From Allobosea robiniae (GTDB taxonomy: Bacteria > Pseudomonadota > Alphaproteobacteria > Rhizobiales > Beijerinckiaceae): a stretch of 64,000 bases of DNA. Below are positions 1 to 8,576 of the stretch, piece by piece (the first letter of the stretch is position 1; each line of letters starts with the position of its first letter). The notes under the pieces are model-generated. The model made no database searches. It was not told the origin of the DNA and saw only the letters and a list, made by a program, of their open reading frames with translations. The stretch spans positions 551,182 through 615,181 of the forward strand of contig NZ_FNBZ01000003.1 in NCBI RefSeq assembly GCF_900102525.1, given 5' to 3'. The position numbers and the translations under genes are program-made.

Positions 1-48
1 GCCGCCGACAAGTCGAAGGCGATCAAGGTTCAGCTCGACTTCGCCTGA
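1..48 (+). CDS. C-terminal end of an unidentified protein (partial)
   Basis: Only the last 15 codons and a TGA stop are inside the window. The visible tail is AADKSKAIKVQLDFA, read in frame 1 to the stop at 46-48. A tail ending in alternating hydrophobic residues suits a beta-strand-rich protein, but it is too short to name. It converges on the diguanylate cyclase gene with nine bases between the stops. Confidence 0.6.
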   Translation, partial: AADKSKAIKVQLDFA

Positions 49-57
49 TGACCGGTT

Positions 58-1818
58 TCAACCGTTGCTGCGCCGGCGGAGCGAGAGCTCTTCCGGCGGG
101 CTGATGGCGAAGCCGTTGCGGCCGTTGCGCTTGGCGACATAGAGCGCTTCGTCGGCGTGGCGCGTGGCTTCGGTCAGGGTATCCTGCGGCTCCAGCAGTG
201 TCGCGCCGATGCTGGTGCTGACCGTGACGGAGGCGCCGTTGCCGAGGGTGACGGGGCGCTCCGCAGCCGCCGTGACGATCGCCGCGGCGATGGCCGACAA
301 GGCGTCGCGATCGACATTGTCCAGCAGCAGGATGAATTCGTCACCGCCCCAGCGCGCGCAGATGTCGCGGTCGCGCAGCAACGCGGTCATCCGCCGGGCG
401 AGCTCGGCGATCACCTCGTCGCCGCTCTGGTGGCCATGGCTGTCGTTGAGCGGCTTGAGATTGTCGAGATCGACCAGCAGCAGCCCCGCCTGATGCCCGG
501 TCCGCCCGGCGCGGCTACGGCTCTTTTCGAAGGCCTGCTCGAAGCCACGCCGGTTGAGGGCACCGGTCAGCGGATCGGCATGGGCCAACCGTTCGAGCTG
601 CTCGGTGCGCTCGCGCACGGCTTCCTCGAGCCGCGCGGTGTTCTCCTCGACGCTGCGGGCCATCGTCCCGAAGGCCTGCGACAGCCGGCCGATCTCGTCG
701 CGACCGGCATCGATCGCGACGGCACGGAACTCGCGGGCGCGGACATGACTGGCGGCATGCTCGACGCGCGCCAGCCGGTCGAGCACGGCGCGCTTGAACA
801 GAAGGGTCATCAGGGCCGCCGCCGCCAGCAGGACCGCCCCGAACAGCAGGCCGAGCGGCAGGAACAGCCTGCGGTCGATGATGCGGTCGATATCCATCAC
901 CGTGACGTTGAACCAGCCGAGCCGGTCGAGATAGCCGACGCCGACCAGGACGCGCTTGCCGCCGACATGCATGAAGCGCGACTGCACGAGATCGTCGCCG
1001 GCCCCGACGCGGGCGATCATCTCGCCGAGCAGGCTGCGATCGGGATCGTTGTCGACGAGCTGGTAGATCGTCTTCTTGGACGCGATGTCCTTGGTCAGGC
1101 TGTGGAAGTCGACGAGGTTCGCGTCGCGATGGGCCTGCACGGCGCCGCTGCGATCGACGAACATGCTCTGGACGCCGGTCTGCGGGATGTCGACGACCTC
1201 GCGGATGAACTGCGTCAGGTCGAGCCCGGTGCCGATGATGCCCAGCACACGGCTGTCCTTGCGGATGACGCAGTTGATCCAGACCTTGGTGACGCGGAGA
1301 TTGTCGTCGTTGTCGACATTGAGGTGGCAGCCGGATCCCAAAGCTGCGGTCTTGTAGTACCAGCCGTCGCGCGGATTGCCAGCCGACAGCGTATAGCGCT
1401 TGCGATCGTGCTCGTAGCTGTTGTCCCTGTCGTTGAAGTAATAGTTGCCCGATCCGGCGATGACGGTGAAGTAACTGCGGTCCCGGAAGGACTGGCGGTA
1501 ATGCTCGAGTTCGGCCAGGCCGCGCTCGGCCTTCACCGGATCGGCCTCGTTCTCGGCCCAGTCGACGATCGCGGGCGAGCGGGCGACGGTTTCGGCCAGC
1601 GAGACCTCGCGCATCAGCGCTTCCAGCCCGCGATAGCGATCGAACAGGATCTGCTTTTCGGCGACGAGCGTGCCGAGCTTCACCACAGTCGCGTCGACGA
1701 GCCACAGGAAGGCCGCGCCGGCGGGAAGCGCGATCGCGACCAGGATGGCGAGCGTCCAGCCCATGACCCGGGTCTTCAGGCTGTACGTGCGGGGCAGACC
1801 GGCCTCGGCCTGGCTCAT
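58..1818 (-). CDS. Membrane-bound diguanylate cyclase (Cache-HAMP-GGDEF)
   Basis: Predicted to make cyclic di-GMP from two GTP in response to an extracytoplasmic signal. The 586-residue protein has a membrane segment at about residues 20-42, a periplasmic Cache-like sensor region (about 45-315, with the NYYFNDRDN and DGWYYK stretches typical of dCache domains), a second membrane segment near 320-343, a HAMP-like linker, a short coiled coil, and a GGDEF domain from about 425. The active site reads WGGDEF at 490-495. An intact inhibitory site, RDRD, lies five residues before GGDEF, so product feedback inhibition is expected. No EAL domain is present. The ATG is preceded by AAGGAAG. The long plus-strand open frame over the same bases is a codon-bias shadow. 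The sensed ligand is unknown. Confidence 0.93.
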   Translation of the reverse strand: MSQAEAGLPRTYSLKTRVMGWTLAILVAIALPAGAAFLWLVDATVVKLGTLVAEKQILFDRYRGLEALMREVSLAETVARSPAIVDWAENEADPVKAERGLAELEHYRQSFRDRSYFTVIAGSGNYYFNDRDNSYEHDRKRYTLSAGNPRDGWYYKTAALGSGCHLNVDNDDNLRVTKVWINCVIRKDSRVLGIIGTGLDLTQFIREVVDIPQTGVQSMFVDRSGAVQAHRDANLVDFHSLTKDIASKKTIYQLVDNDPDRSLLGEMIARVGAGDDLVQSRFMHVGGKRVLVGVGYLDRLGWFNVTVMDIDRIIDRRLFLPLGLLFGAVLLAAAALMTLLFKRAVLDRLARVEHAASHVRAREFRAVAIDAGRDEIGRLSQAFGTMARSVEENTARLEEAVRERTEQLERLAHADPLTGALNRRGFEQAFEKSRSRAGRTGHQAGLLLVDLDNLKPLNDSHGHQSGDEVIAELARRMTALLRDRDICARWGGDEFILLLDNVDRDALSAIAAAIVTAAAERPVTLGNGASVTVSTSIGATLLEPQDTLTEATRHADEALYVAKRNGRNGFAISPPEELSLRRRSNG

Positions 1819-1887
1819 CGGATCGACTTCCTTGCGGGATTGCGCAGGGTAGGGGCCGATCCGTTGCGTAAGCTTTAAGAAATCGTG

Positions 1888-2020
1888 GTCATCCCGTGCG
1901 CGTTGCGGCGCGAAGTGCCGCTACGCAGACACGGGATCGCATGACGAGAAGGCGCCTCTTTCTGAAGACGGTCCCGTGTCTGCGCAGCAGCGTTTCACGC
2001 TGCGGCGCGCACGGGATGAC
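1888..2020. repeat. Long imperfect inverted repeat between fhs and the GGDEF gene
   Basis: Two arms of about 50 bases, 1888-1937 and 1971-2020, are inverted copies of each other. Both outer ends carry GTCATCCCGTGCGCG and both inner ends carry GCAGACACGGGA, with several mismatches in between. The arms could fold into a long hairpin. The element fills most of the gap downstream of fhs and upstream of the cyclase gene, with no coding potential. Its layout resembles a second, sequence-unrelated palindrome at 9447-9578, which suggests a dispersed palindromic element type of this genome. It could also terminate fhs transcription. Confidence 0.7.
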
Positions 2021-2043
2021 GACCTTCAGAGCAGCGACAACCT

Positions 2044-3717
2044 TCAGAACAACCCTTCGATCCGCCCTTGCGTATCGATATGGATGCGCTCGGCCGCCGG
2101 CTCTCGCGGCAGGCCGGGCATGGTCATGATGTCCCCGCAGATCGCGACGACGAAGCCGGCGCCAGCCGAAAGCCGCAATTCGCGCAGCGGAACGGTGTGA
2201 CCGGAGGGCGCGCCGCGCAAGGTCGGATCGGCCGAGAAGGAATACTGGGTCTTGGCGACGCAGACCGGCAGGTCGCCGAAGCCGGCATCCTCCAGCTCGG
2301 CGAAGCGCGCCTGGAGCTTGGCATCGATGGCGACGCCGCCGGCGCCATAGATCTCGCGCGCGATCGTCTCCAGCTTCTGCCGCAGCGGCATCGCATCGGG
2401 ATAGAGCGGGGCGAAATCGGCCTCGCCCTCGTCGGCGAGCGCGGCGACCTTGCGGGCGAGCTCCTCCGTGCCGGCGCCGCCTTCGGCCCAGTGCCGGCAG
2501 ATCACGGCCTCGACGCCGAGATGGTTGCGGCAGTAGTTGCGGATCAATTCATGCTCGGCAGCGGTGTCGCTGGTGAAGTTGTTGATCGCCACGATTGGCG
2601 GCACACCGAATTTCCGGAGATTGTTGACATGGCGCGTGAGGTTGGAAAGCCCCGCTTCCAGCGCCTTCAGGTCCTCGCGGCCGAGCGCGTCCTTGGCGAG
2701 GCCGCCATGCATCTTGAGGGCGCGGACCGTTGCGACGACGACGGCAGCGGCGGGCTTCAGCCCGGCCTTGCGGCACTTGATGTCGAAGAACTTCTCGGCG
2801 CCGAGATCGGCTCCGAAACCGGCTTCCGTCACCACGTAATCGGCGAGCTTCAGTGCGGCCTTCGTCGCGATCACCGAATTGCAGCCATGGGCGATATTGG
2901 CGAAGGGGCCGCCATGGACAAAGGCGGGCGTGCCTTCCAGCGTCTGCACGAGGTTCGGCATCAACGCGTCCTTGAGCAGCACGCTCATCGCGCCGGTCGC
3001 CTTGATGTCGGCGGCGGTGACGAGGCGCTTGTCGCGCGTACGGCCGATGACGATGCGGCCAAGGCGGGCTTCGAGGTCGGCCGCGTCGCGCGCTAGGCAG
3101 AAGATCGCCATGACCTCGGAGGCGACGGTGATGTCGAAACCGTCCTCGCGCGGGAAGCCGTTGCTGGCGCCGCCGAGCGAGGAGACGATGGAGCGCAGCG
3201 CCCGGTCGTTCATGTCCATCACGCGCCGCCAGGCGATGTGGCGGGTGTCGAGCCCGAGGCCATTGCCCCAGTAGACATGGTTGTCGATCATCGCCGCCAG
3301 CAGGTTATGCGCGCTGGTGATCGCGTGGAAATCCCCGGTGAAATGCAGGTTGATCTGCTCCATCGGAACGACCTGGGCATAGCCGCCGCCGGCGGCGCCG
3401 CCCTTCATGCCGAAGCTCGGGCCGAGCGAGGGCTCGCGCAGCGCGATCGTCGCGCGCTTGCCGATGCGGGAGAGCCCGTCGCCGAGGCCGACCGTGGTCG
3501 TGGTCTTGCCTTCGCCAGCGGGCGTCGGGCTGATCGCGGTGACGAGGATCAGCTTGCCGTCGGGCTTCGCCTCGAAGCCGGGGATCGCCTGCGTGTCGAT
3601 CTTGGCGATGTACTTGCCGTAGGGGTTCAGCGCCTCGGAGGGGATGCCCGCCTTTGCGGCGATCGTGGCGATGGGCTGCAGCGTGGCTACGCGCGCGATC
3701 TCGATATCGGTCGGCAT
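2044..3717 (-). CDS. fhs: Formate--tetrahydrofolate ligase
   Basis: Makes 10-formyl-tetrahydrofolate from formate, tetrahydrofolate and ATP in the cytoplasm, feeding purine, serine and one-carbon metabolism. The 557-residue length is normal for the family. The ATP-binding loop [19 protein letters not shown] lies near residues 66-84, and the family stretches [18 protein letters not shown] and [16 protein letters not shown] are intact. The ATG at 3717 has AGAGGA five bases upstream. It stands alone on the minus strand. The glutathione-dependent formaldehyde oxidation genes at 8.6-11.1 kb would supply formate, so the two loci probably cooperate although not linked in one operon. Confidence 0.97.
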   Translation of the reverse strand: MPTDIEIARVATLQPIATIAAKAGIPSEALNPYGKYIAKIDTQAIPGFEAKPDGKLILVTAISPTPAGEGKTTTTVGLGDGLSRIGKRATIALREPSLGPSFGMKGGAAGGGYAQVVPMEQINLHFTGDFHAITSAHNLLAAMIDNHVYWGNGLGLDTRHIAWRRVMDMNDRALRSIVSSLGGASNGFPREDGFDITVASEVMAIFCLARDAADLEARLGRIVIGRTRDKRLVTAADIKATGAMSVLLKDALMPNLVQTLEGTPAFVHGGPFANIAHGCNSVIATKAALKLADYVVTEAGFGADLGAEKFFDIKCRKAGLKPAAAVVVATVRALKMHGGLAKDALGREDLKALEAGLSNLTRHVNNLRKFGVPPIVAINNFTSDTAAEHELIRNYCRNHLGVEAVICRHWAEGGAGTEELARKVAALADEGEADFAPLYPDAMPLRQKLETIAREIYGAGGVAIDAKLQARFAELEDAGFGDLPVCVAKTQYSFSADPTLRGAPSGHTVPLRELRLSAGAGFVVAICGDIMTMPGLPREPAAERIHIDTQGRIEGLF

Positions 3718-3850
3718 TCGTCCTCTCGGAGGCTATTCCTGCCCGCGTCTCCCGAGCGCGGGACCGCGCGGACACTGGCGCGAAAAACCTGCCGCCGCCA
3801 GCGCTATTGCCGGCGGGGCAGGCATGATGCACAGGCGGCGCGGGACTGGC

Positions 3851-4537
3851 TTAGCCAGCCAGATGGGCGTTCTGCGGGAACAGGAATTTCCGGGCCTCGG
3901 CATCGAAATCCGCCTTGAAGGCGAACTGGTCCTTCAGCGCGACGGCGCGCTGCGCGGCGGGGCGGGCCGAGATCTCGTCGAGATGGCGCTTCACATGCGG
4001 AAACATCTCCGGCCAGGTCTCGCCGACGGCGAAGGAGAGCCGCGTCGCCCAGCCCCAGATCGACATGTCGACCAGCGTGTAGCGGTCGCCCAGCATGTAA
4101 CGACGGCCAGCGAGCAGGTCGTTGACGATGCCCCAGTGCCGCTCGGCCTCGCGGGCGTAGCGGTTGATGGCATAGGGCAGCTTCTCCGGCGCGAAGCGGC
4201 TGAAATGCACCGCCTGGCCGCAATAGGGGCCGATGCCGGTCGCGACGAACATCAGCCAGGACAGCATCTCGCCGCGCGCTTTCGGCGTATCCTCCGGCAG
4301 GAACTGCCCGGTCTTCTCGGCGAGATAGAGCAGGATCGCGTTGGAATCGAAGACAGTGACGTCGCCATCGGTCAGGGCTGGCGTCTTGGCATTGGGGTTG
4401 ATCGCGAGGAAGTCCGGCGTGAACTGCTCGCCCTTGCGGGTGTCGACCGGCACCATCTCGTAGGGCAGGCCGGCCTCTTCCAGGAACAGCGCGATCTTCG
4501 CCGGGTTCGGCGAGGGGTGATAGTAGAGCTTGATCAT
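3851..4537 (-). CDS. Glutathione S-transferase family protein
   Basis: Cytosolic glutathione transferase of 228 residues from the chosen start. The N-terminal thioredoxin-like domain begins IKLYYHPSPNP and contains NAKTPAL and the glutathione-binding pair DSNAILLYL (about 65-75). An all-helical C-terminal domain follows. It resembles the YfcG/Ure2-like branch, which often reduces disulfides. I chose the internal ATG at 4537 over an ATG four codons earlier because GGAG sits six bases before it, overlapping the alternative start. The gene lies just downstream of the haloacid dehalogenase on the same strand (22 bases apart), so the two may be co-transcribed. Substrate unknown. Confidence 0.9.
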   Translation of the reverse strand: MIKLYYHPSPNPAKIALFLEEAGLPYEMVPVDTRKGEQFTPDFLAINPNAKTPALTDGDVTVFDSNAILLYLAEKTGQFLPEDTPKARGEMLSWLMFVATGIGPYCGQAVHFSRFAPEKLPYAINRYAREAERHWGIVNDLLAGRRYMLGDRYTLVDMSIWGWATRLSFAVGETWPEMFPHVKRHLDEISARPAAQRAVALKDQFAFKADFDAEARKFLFPQNAHLAG

Positions 4538-4559
4538 CGGGGTCTCCATGAGCGGCGCG

Positions 4560-5309
4560 TCAGGCCTGTCTCAGTCCGGCGACATAGGAGACGAGATCGG
4601 TCAGCGCGGCAATGGTCGCATCGGCCTGGAAGCCGAGCTGCTCCGGCTGCATCCGGAGCGCCTTGAACATCAGCGTGGGGTCGATCGTCGCAGCGGCAGC
4701 AAGCTCGCCGCGCAGCCGGCCGGCCGGCACGCGCTCGATGCGAGCGACATGGAAGCCATGCGCCTTGGCGCCGGCGATGTCGAAGCCGTTGGAAGAAACG
4801 AACAGGATCTCGTTTCGAGAGAGGCCGAGCCGCTTCTCGACATGGGCATAGCCGCGCGGATCGGGCTTGTAGACGCCGATCTCGTCGACGCTGATCACGG
4901 TTTCCAGGAGGTCGGTGATGCCGGCATGGGCGACGAGCCGCTTGAGCATATCCGGGCTGCCGTTCGAGTAGATGGCGAGGCGGTAGGAGGCGAGGCCTTC
5001 GAGCGCGGTGCGGGCCTCGGGATAGAGGGACAACGCATCATAGGCTGTCGCGATCCTGGCCACGAGCTCGGGCGACGGGGCAAGGCCGAGCGTTCTCAGC
5101 GTAAAATCGAGCGAGTCGCGGGTGACGGTCCAGAAATCCTCGTAGCGGTCCATCAGGGCGCGCAGCCAGGTGTATTCGAGCTGCTTCAGCCGCCAGACTT
5201 GCGTGATTGTCGCGCCATGGCCGGGAAAGGCGGCGTCGGTGACGGCCGCGACCGACTGGACGTCGAAGAGCGTGCCATAGGCATCGAAAACCAGCGCCTT
5301 GATCGACAT
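4560..5309 (-). CDS. HAD-family (S)-2-haloacid dehalogenase, type II
   Basis: A 249-residue HAD hydrolase. It carries the nucleophile motif DAYGTLFD (Asp10 by count), the SNG motif II, the KPDPR motif III, and the SSNGFDIAGAKAHGF stretch characteristic of L-2-haloacid dehalogenases, which replace the halogen of short 2-halo acids with hydroxyl. The frame is open far upstream, but the start at 5309 is preceded by GGAGGAG and begins the family's conserved N terminus, MSIKALVFDAYG. It is divergent from gpmI. A physiological role other than dehalogenation, such as clearing a glycolate-like metabolite, cannot be excluded. Confidence 0.9.
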   Translation of the reverse strand: MSIKALVFDAYGTLFDVQSVAAVTDAAFPGHGATITQVWRLKQLEYTWLRALMDRYEDFWTVTRDSLDFTLRTLGLAPSPELVARIATAYDALSLYPEARTALEGLASYRLAIYSNGSPDMLKRLVAHAGITDLLETVISVDEIGVYKPDPRGYAHVEKRLGLSRNEILFVSSNGFDIAGAKAHGFHVARIERVPAGRLRGELAAAATIDPTLMFKALRMQPEQLGFQADATIAALTDLVSYVAGLRQA

Positions 5310-5423
5310 GCGTCTCCTCCGTTGCGGCTTCGTCGCGTTCCCAACCTTCATAACACTCGCATCGGCCGTGTGGCGCATGGTATCCGCACAAGCACCTTTC
5401 ACCGTTCCAGACAGGTCAAGCCG

Positions 5424-6938
5424 ATGCCGCCTCGCCCCGTGATGCTGATGATCCTCGATGGCTGGGGCTGGCGCGAGGAGAGCCAGAACAACGCCGTCAG
5501 GCTGGCGAACACGCCGAATTTCGACCGGCTCTGGGCGGCGGGACCGCATGCCTTCCTGCACACCTCCGGGCTCGATGTCGGGCTGCCGCCCGGGCAGATG
5601 GGCAATTCCGAGGTCGGCCACCTCAATCTCGGCGCCGGCCGGGTGGTGATGCAGGACCTGCCGCGCATCAATCAGGCGATCGCCGACGGCTCGATCGCCG
5701 GGGCTCTCGAAGCGACCGGCCTCGTCGCCGGGTTGAAGGCGAGCGGCGGCGCCTGCCATCTCCTCGGCCTCGTCTCGCCGGGCGGCGTCCATGCCCACCA
5801 GGATCATGCGGTGGCGCTCGCCCGCATCCTGACCGCGCAGGGCGTCACCGTGCATGTCCATGTCTTCACCGACGGGCGCGATACCCCGCCGCAATCGGCC
5901 GCGGAGTACGTGAAAGCCTTCGCCGCCGCGCTACCGGCGGGCGCGAGCATCGCCAGCGTTTCCGGCCGCTATTACGCGATGGATCGCGACAATCGCTGGG
6001 AGCGGGTCGAGAAAGCCTGGCGCGCCATGGTGCTGGGGGAGGGCGAGCGCTTCGCCGATGCGCAGGCCGCGATCGCCGCGGCTTACGCCGAGAATGTCAC
6101 CGACGAATTCATCCTGCCGGCGGCGATCGGCGCTTATGCCGGGATGAAGGACGGCGACGGGCTGCTCAGCTTCAATTTCCGCTCGGACCGCATCCGCGAG
6201 ATCCTCGCCGCCGTGCTGGAACCGGATTTCGCCGGCTTCGCCCGCTCGCGGCGGCCAGTGCTGGTCAAGGCGGTCAGCATGACCTCCTACAGCGCCGAGC
6301 TCGACAAGATCATGCCGATGCTGTTCGCAGCCCAGACGCTGGCCAACGGCCTTGGCGAGACCGTCGCCAAGGCCGGGCGCAAGCAGGTCCGCATGGCCGA
6401 GACCGAGAAATATCCGCACGTCACCTATTTCTTCAACGGTGGCGAGGAGACGCCCTATGCCGGCGAGGACCGGGTGATGGTGCCCTCGCCCAAGGTCGCG
6501 ACCTATGACCTGCAGCCGGAGATGTCGGCGCCGGAACTGACGCGCAAAGCAGTCGAGGCGATCGATTCAGGCCGTTACGATCTCGTCGTGCTCAATTTCG
6601 CCAATCCCGACATGGTCGGTCATACCGGCGTGCTCGCCGCGGCGATCAAGGCGGTCGAGACGGTCGATGCGGGGCTCGGCGCCATTGCCGAGGCGATCGG
6701 GCGGCAGGCTGGCGCGATGCTCGTCACGGCCGACCATGGCAATGCCGAGCTGATGGTCGATCCGGTGACGGGCAAGCCGCATACCGCCCATACCACCAAC
6801 CCGGTACCATTGATGCTGGTCGGCGGGCAGGCCAAGGGGCTCGCCGACGGACGTCTCGCCGATATCTCGCCGACGCTGCTGGCGCTGATGGGGCTGGCGC
6901 AGCCGGCCGAGATGACCGGGCAATCGCTGCTGCGCTGA
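5424..6938 (+). CDS. gpmI: 2,3-bisphosphoglycerate-independent phosphoglycerate mutase
   Basis: Interconverts 3- and 2-phosphoglycerate in glycolysis and gluconeogenesis using two Mn ions. The 504-residue length is normal. The metal and phosphoserine motifs are in place: LDGWGW gives Asp12 and GQMGNSEVGH gives Ser62, the transient phosphoserine. The C-terminal TADHGNAE block holds further metal ligands. The chosen ATG at 5424 begins MPPRPVMLMILDGWG. The open frame extends some 300 codons upstream across the antisense of the dehalogenase, and that extension is not credible. A strong hairpin terminator follows the stop. Confidence 0.97.
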   Translation: MPPRPVMLMILDGWGWREESQNNAVRLANTPNFDRLWAAGPHAFLHTSGLDVGLPPGQMGNSEVGHLNLGAGRVVMQDLPRINQAIADGSIAGALEATGLVAGLKASGGACHLLGLVSPGGVHAHQDHAVALARILTAQGVTVHVHVFTDGRDTPPQSAAEYVKAFAAALPAGASIASVSGRYYAMDRDNRWERVEKAWRAMVLGEGERFADAQAAIAAAYAENVTDEFILPAAIGAYAGMKDGDGLLSFNFRSDRIREILAAVLEPDFAGFARSRRPVLVKAVSMTSYSAELDKIMPMLFAAQTLANGLGETVAKAGRKQVRMAETEKYPHVTYFFNGGEETPYAGEDRVMVPSPKVATYDLQPEMSAPELTRKAVEAIDSGRYDLVVLNFANPDMVGHTGVLAAAIKAVETVDAGLGAIAEAIGRQAGAMLVTADHGNAELMVDPVTGKPHTAHTTNPVPLMLVGGQAKGLADGRLADISPTLLALMGLAQPAEMTGQSLLR

Positions 6939-6944
6939 AAAGCA

Positions 6945-6972
6945 AAGCGGCGCGGGGGTGCCCGCGCCGCTT
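6945..6972. terminator. Hairpin between convergent gpmI and outer-membrane barrel genes
   Basis: A perfect 12-bp stem, AAGCGGCGCGGG against CCCGCGCCGCTT, with the loop GGTG starts seven bases after the gpmI stop. It lies between two convergent genes and can serve both directions. The A-rich stretch before it supplies a modest T-run on the minus strand. Confidence 0.75.
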
Positions 6973-6994
6973 CGTGTCTCGATAGGCTGGACGA

Positions 6995-7864
6995 TCAGTA
7001 CTTGCGCACGACCGGCGGCGGGGCGTAGGCGATCGGCTCACGCTCGACCGGGCCGCAGCAGTTCGGGTCGCCGAAGTTCCAGCGCATGCCGATGCGGAAA
7101 TCGTGGCTCTCGATGTCCTTGGCCTTGAGCGGAGCCTGGACCTGCCCGGTGAAGGCGTTGATCAGGCGGCCCGACTGGGCATCGCCGAGGTTCAGGTAGC
7201 GATAGCCGACTTCCAGGGTCAGGTTCTTGTTCACTTCGTAACCGACGCCGGCCATCAGCGCCCAGGCGAGATCGGTCTTGCTGCCGCTATTGGCATAGCC
7301 CAGCGTGGAACCGTTGAAGTTGCCGGTCAGTGAGCCCTGATCGGTCAGCCCGCTGATGCGATTCTGCGAGAAGCCGATGCCGGCGCCGATATAGGGCGTC
7401 AGGCAGTTCCAGGTGCCGAGGTCGAAATAGCCGTTGAACAGCGTGACCAGCGAGGTCAGGTTGCCCTTGTAGGTGTTGGTCTGGTTGCCGTTGTTGAACG
7501 GGTTGAAGACGATGTCGTTCACGCCGATCTGGCCGGCGCCGCGATATTCGCCGGTGACGTCGAAGCGCAGCCAGTTGTTGAAGCGATAGCCGACGCCGAG
7601 CCCGCCGAAGAAGGCGGCGTTGTCGCTCTTGCCGAAGAAGGCGCCGCCGAACTGGGCGACATCGTCCTGGTGATATTTGCCGACGCTCTGGATGCCGACG
7701 CCGATATCGCCGCGCAGATAGATGCCGCTCGAGATCGTGCCCTTCAGGCCGAGCGGCTCCGGCGGCGGGGGCGGCGGTGCGTAGGCGAGATCCGCGGCCT
7801 GTGCCGCGGCGGAGACGCCGAGGGCCAGGCTGCCCGCCAGCGCGAGAGTTTTCAGGCTGCCCAT
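6995..7864 (-). CDS. Outer-membrane beta-barrel protein, Omp25/31-like
   Basis: A 289-residue exported protein. The signal peptide ends at about ASAAAQA, followed by the mature start ADLAYAPPPPPPEP, typical of Omp25/Omp31-type barrels of Rhizobiales. Alternating aromatic strands follow (GYRFNNWLRFDVTGEYRG, YIGAGIGFS, LEVGYRYLNLG), and the last strand is FRIGMRWNF. An unusual tail of about 25 residues with a Cys pair and a second proline run follows that strand and ends VVRKY instead of the usual terminal Phe. I chose the ATG at 7864 because AAGGAC lies eight bases upstream and the signal peptide starts there. Structural or porin-like role; no enzymatic motif. Confidence 0.88.
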   Translation of the reverse strand: MGSLKTLALAGSLALGVSAAAQAADLAYAPPPPPPEPLGLKGTISSGIYLRGDIGVGIQSVGKYHQDDVAQFGGAFFGKSDNAAFFGGLGVGYRFNNWLRFDVTGEYRGAGQIGVNDIVFNPFNNGNQTNTYKGNLTSLVTLFNGYFDLGTWNCLTPYIGAGIGFSQNRISGLTDQGSLTGNFNGSTLGYANSGSKTDLAWALMAGVGYEVNKNLTLEVGYRYLNLGDAQSGRLINAFTGQVQAPLKAKDIESHDFRIGMRWNFGDPNCCGPVEREPIAYAPPPVVRKY

Positions 7865-8032
7865 GGCAGTGTCCTTCGCGTTTGCGCGGCGCAAGAACGC
7901 AGCCCGCGCGTGTTACCAACGGGAAGGAACATGCCAGTGATTTCTTAAACGACACTTAACCTTAAGCGCTAACCTTACCGGCGGATGAAGAAAGCTCCGG
8001 AGCCCGGCTGGATGCCCGTATAGCGTGGGACT

Positions 8033-8497
8033 TCACGCCCGAGCGGAGGGAGAAGAGCCTGTCCGCGGTTCGTGCGAGGGCAGGGGCGTTGCCCCGGCGG
8101 AGGTGGCGAGCTTGCGGGCCTTGGCTGCCATCGCCTCGAATTCGTTCCGGATCGCTTCGAGCTTGTCCTCGTCGAGCTCCTCCAGATCGAGCAGCTCCTC
8201 ACGGGCGCCCTCCAGCCGGCAGATCAATTCGTCGAGCTTGATCTGCATCGCCGCGGTGTCGCGGTTCTGGCTGTTCTGGATGATGAAGACCATCAGGAAG
8301 GTAACGATCGTCGTCGAGGTGTTGACGACGAGTTGCCAGGTATCGTTGTAGCCGAAGAACGGGCCGGAGAGCGCCCACACGACGATGAGCGCCGCAGCGC
8401 CCAGAAAAGTCTGCGGCCGGCCGGCCCAATGCGCGACGGCTTGCGACAGGCGCGTGAACAGCGAGCGGTCGCTCTGCGGCATGCGGCGCTTGGCCAT
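8033..8497 (-). CDS. Small two-helix membrane protein, low-affinity iron permease family
   Basis: A 154-residue protein with two membrane segments, about residues 31-49 (FLGAAALIVVWALSG) and 58-75 (VVNTSTTIVTFLMVFII). The family signature QNSQNRDTAAMQIKLDELI follows, then an acidic coiled stretch (LDLEELDEDKLEAI). It matches the bacterial group annotated as low-affinity iron permease (COG5478), although iron transport has been shown mainly for the fungal namesake Fet4. GGGGGA precedes the ATG. A perfect EcfG-type promoter lies 42 bases upstream, so expression probably belongs to the general stress response. The product name should be read as a family label, not a proven function. Confidence 0.85.
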   Translation of the reverse strand: MAKRRMPQSDRSLFTRLSQAVAHWAGRPQTFLGAAALIVVWALSGPFFGYNDTWQLVVNTSTTIVTFLMVFIIQNSQNRDTAAMQIKLDELICRLEGAREELLDLEELDEDKLEAIRNEFEAMAAKARKLATSAGATPLPSHEPRTGSSPSARA

Positions 8498-8538
8498 GAA
8501 ACGATCCCCCTTGGGCCGGTTGAGGCTGTGATGCTCTC

Positions 8539-8564
8539 AACGCGGCCGGAGTGGCGACCGTTCC
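8539..8564 (-). promoter_or_regulatory. EcfG-type stress promoter of the low-affinity iron permease-like gene
   Basis: On the minus strand the sequence reads GGAAC, 17 bases, CGTT, an exact match to the alphaproteobacterial EcfG sigma-factor pattern. It sits about 42 bases before the ATG at 8497. Seen directly; regulation is inferred from the known consensus. Confidence 0.6.
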
Positions 8565-8576
8565 CGCTGCGGCGCC

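Noticed and set aside
157..1878. 573-codon plus-strand open frame across the diguanylate cyclase
   Set aside because: It is the antisense shadow of a gene with clear Cache-HAMP-GGDEF domains; its translation has Arg/Ala/Asp-rich shadow composition and no domain.
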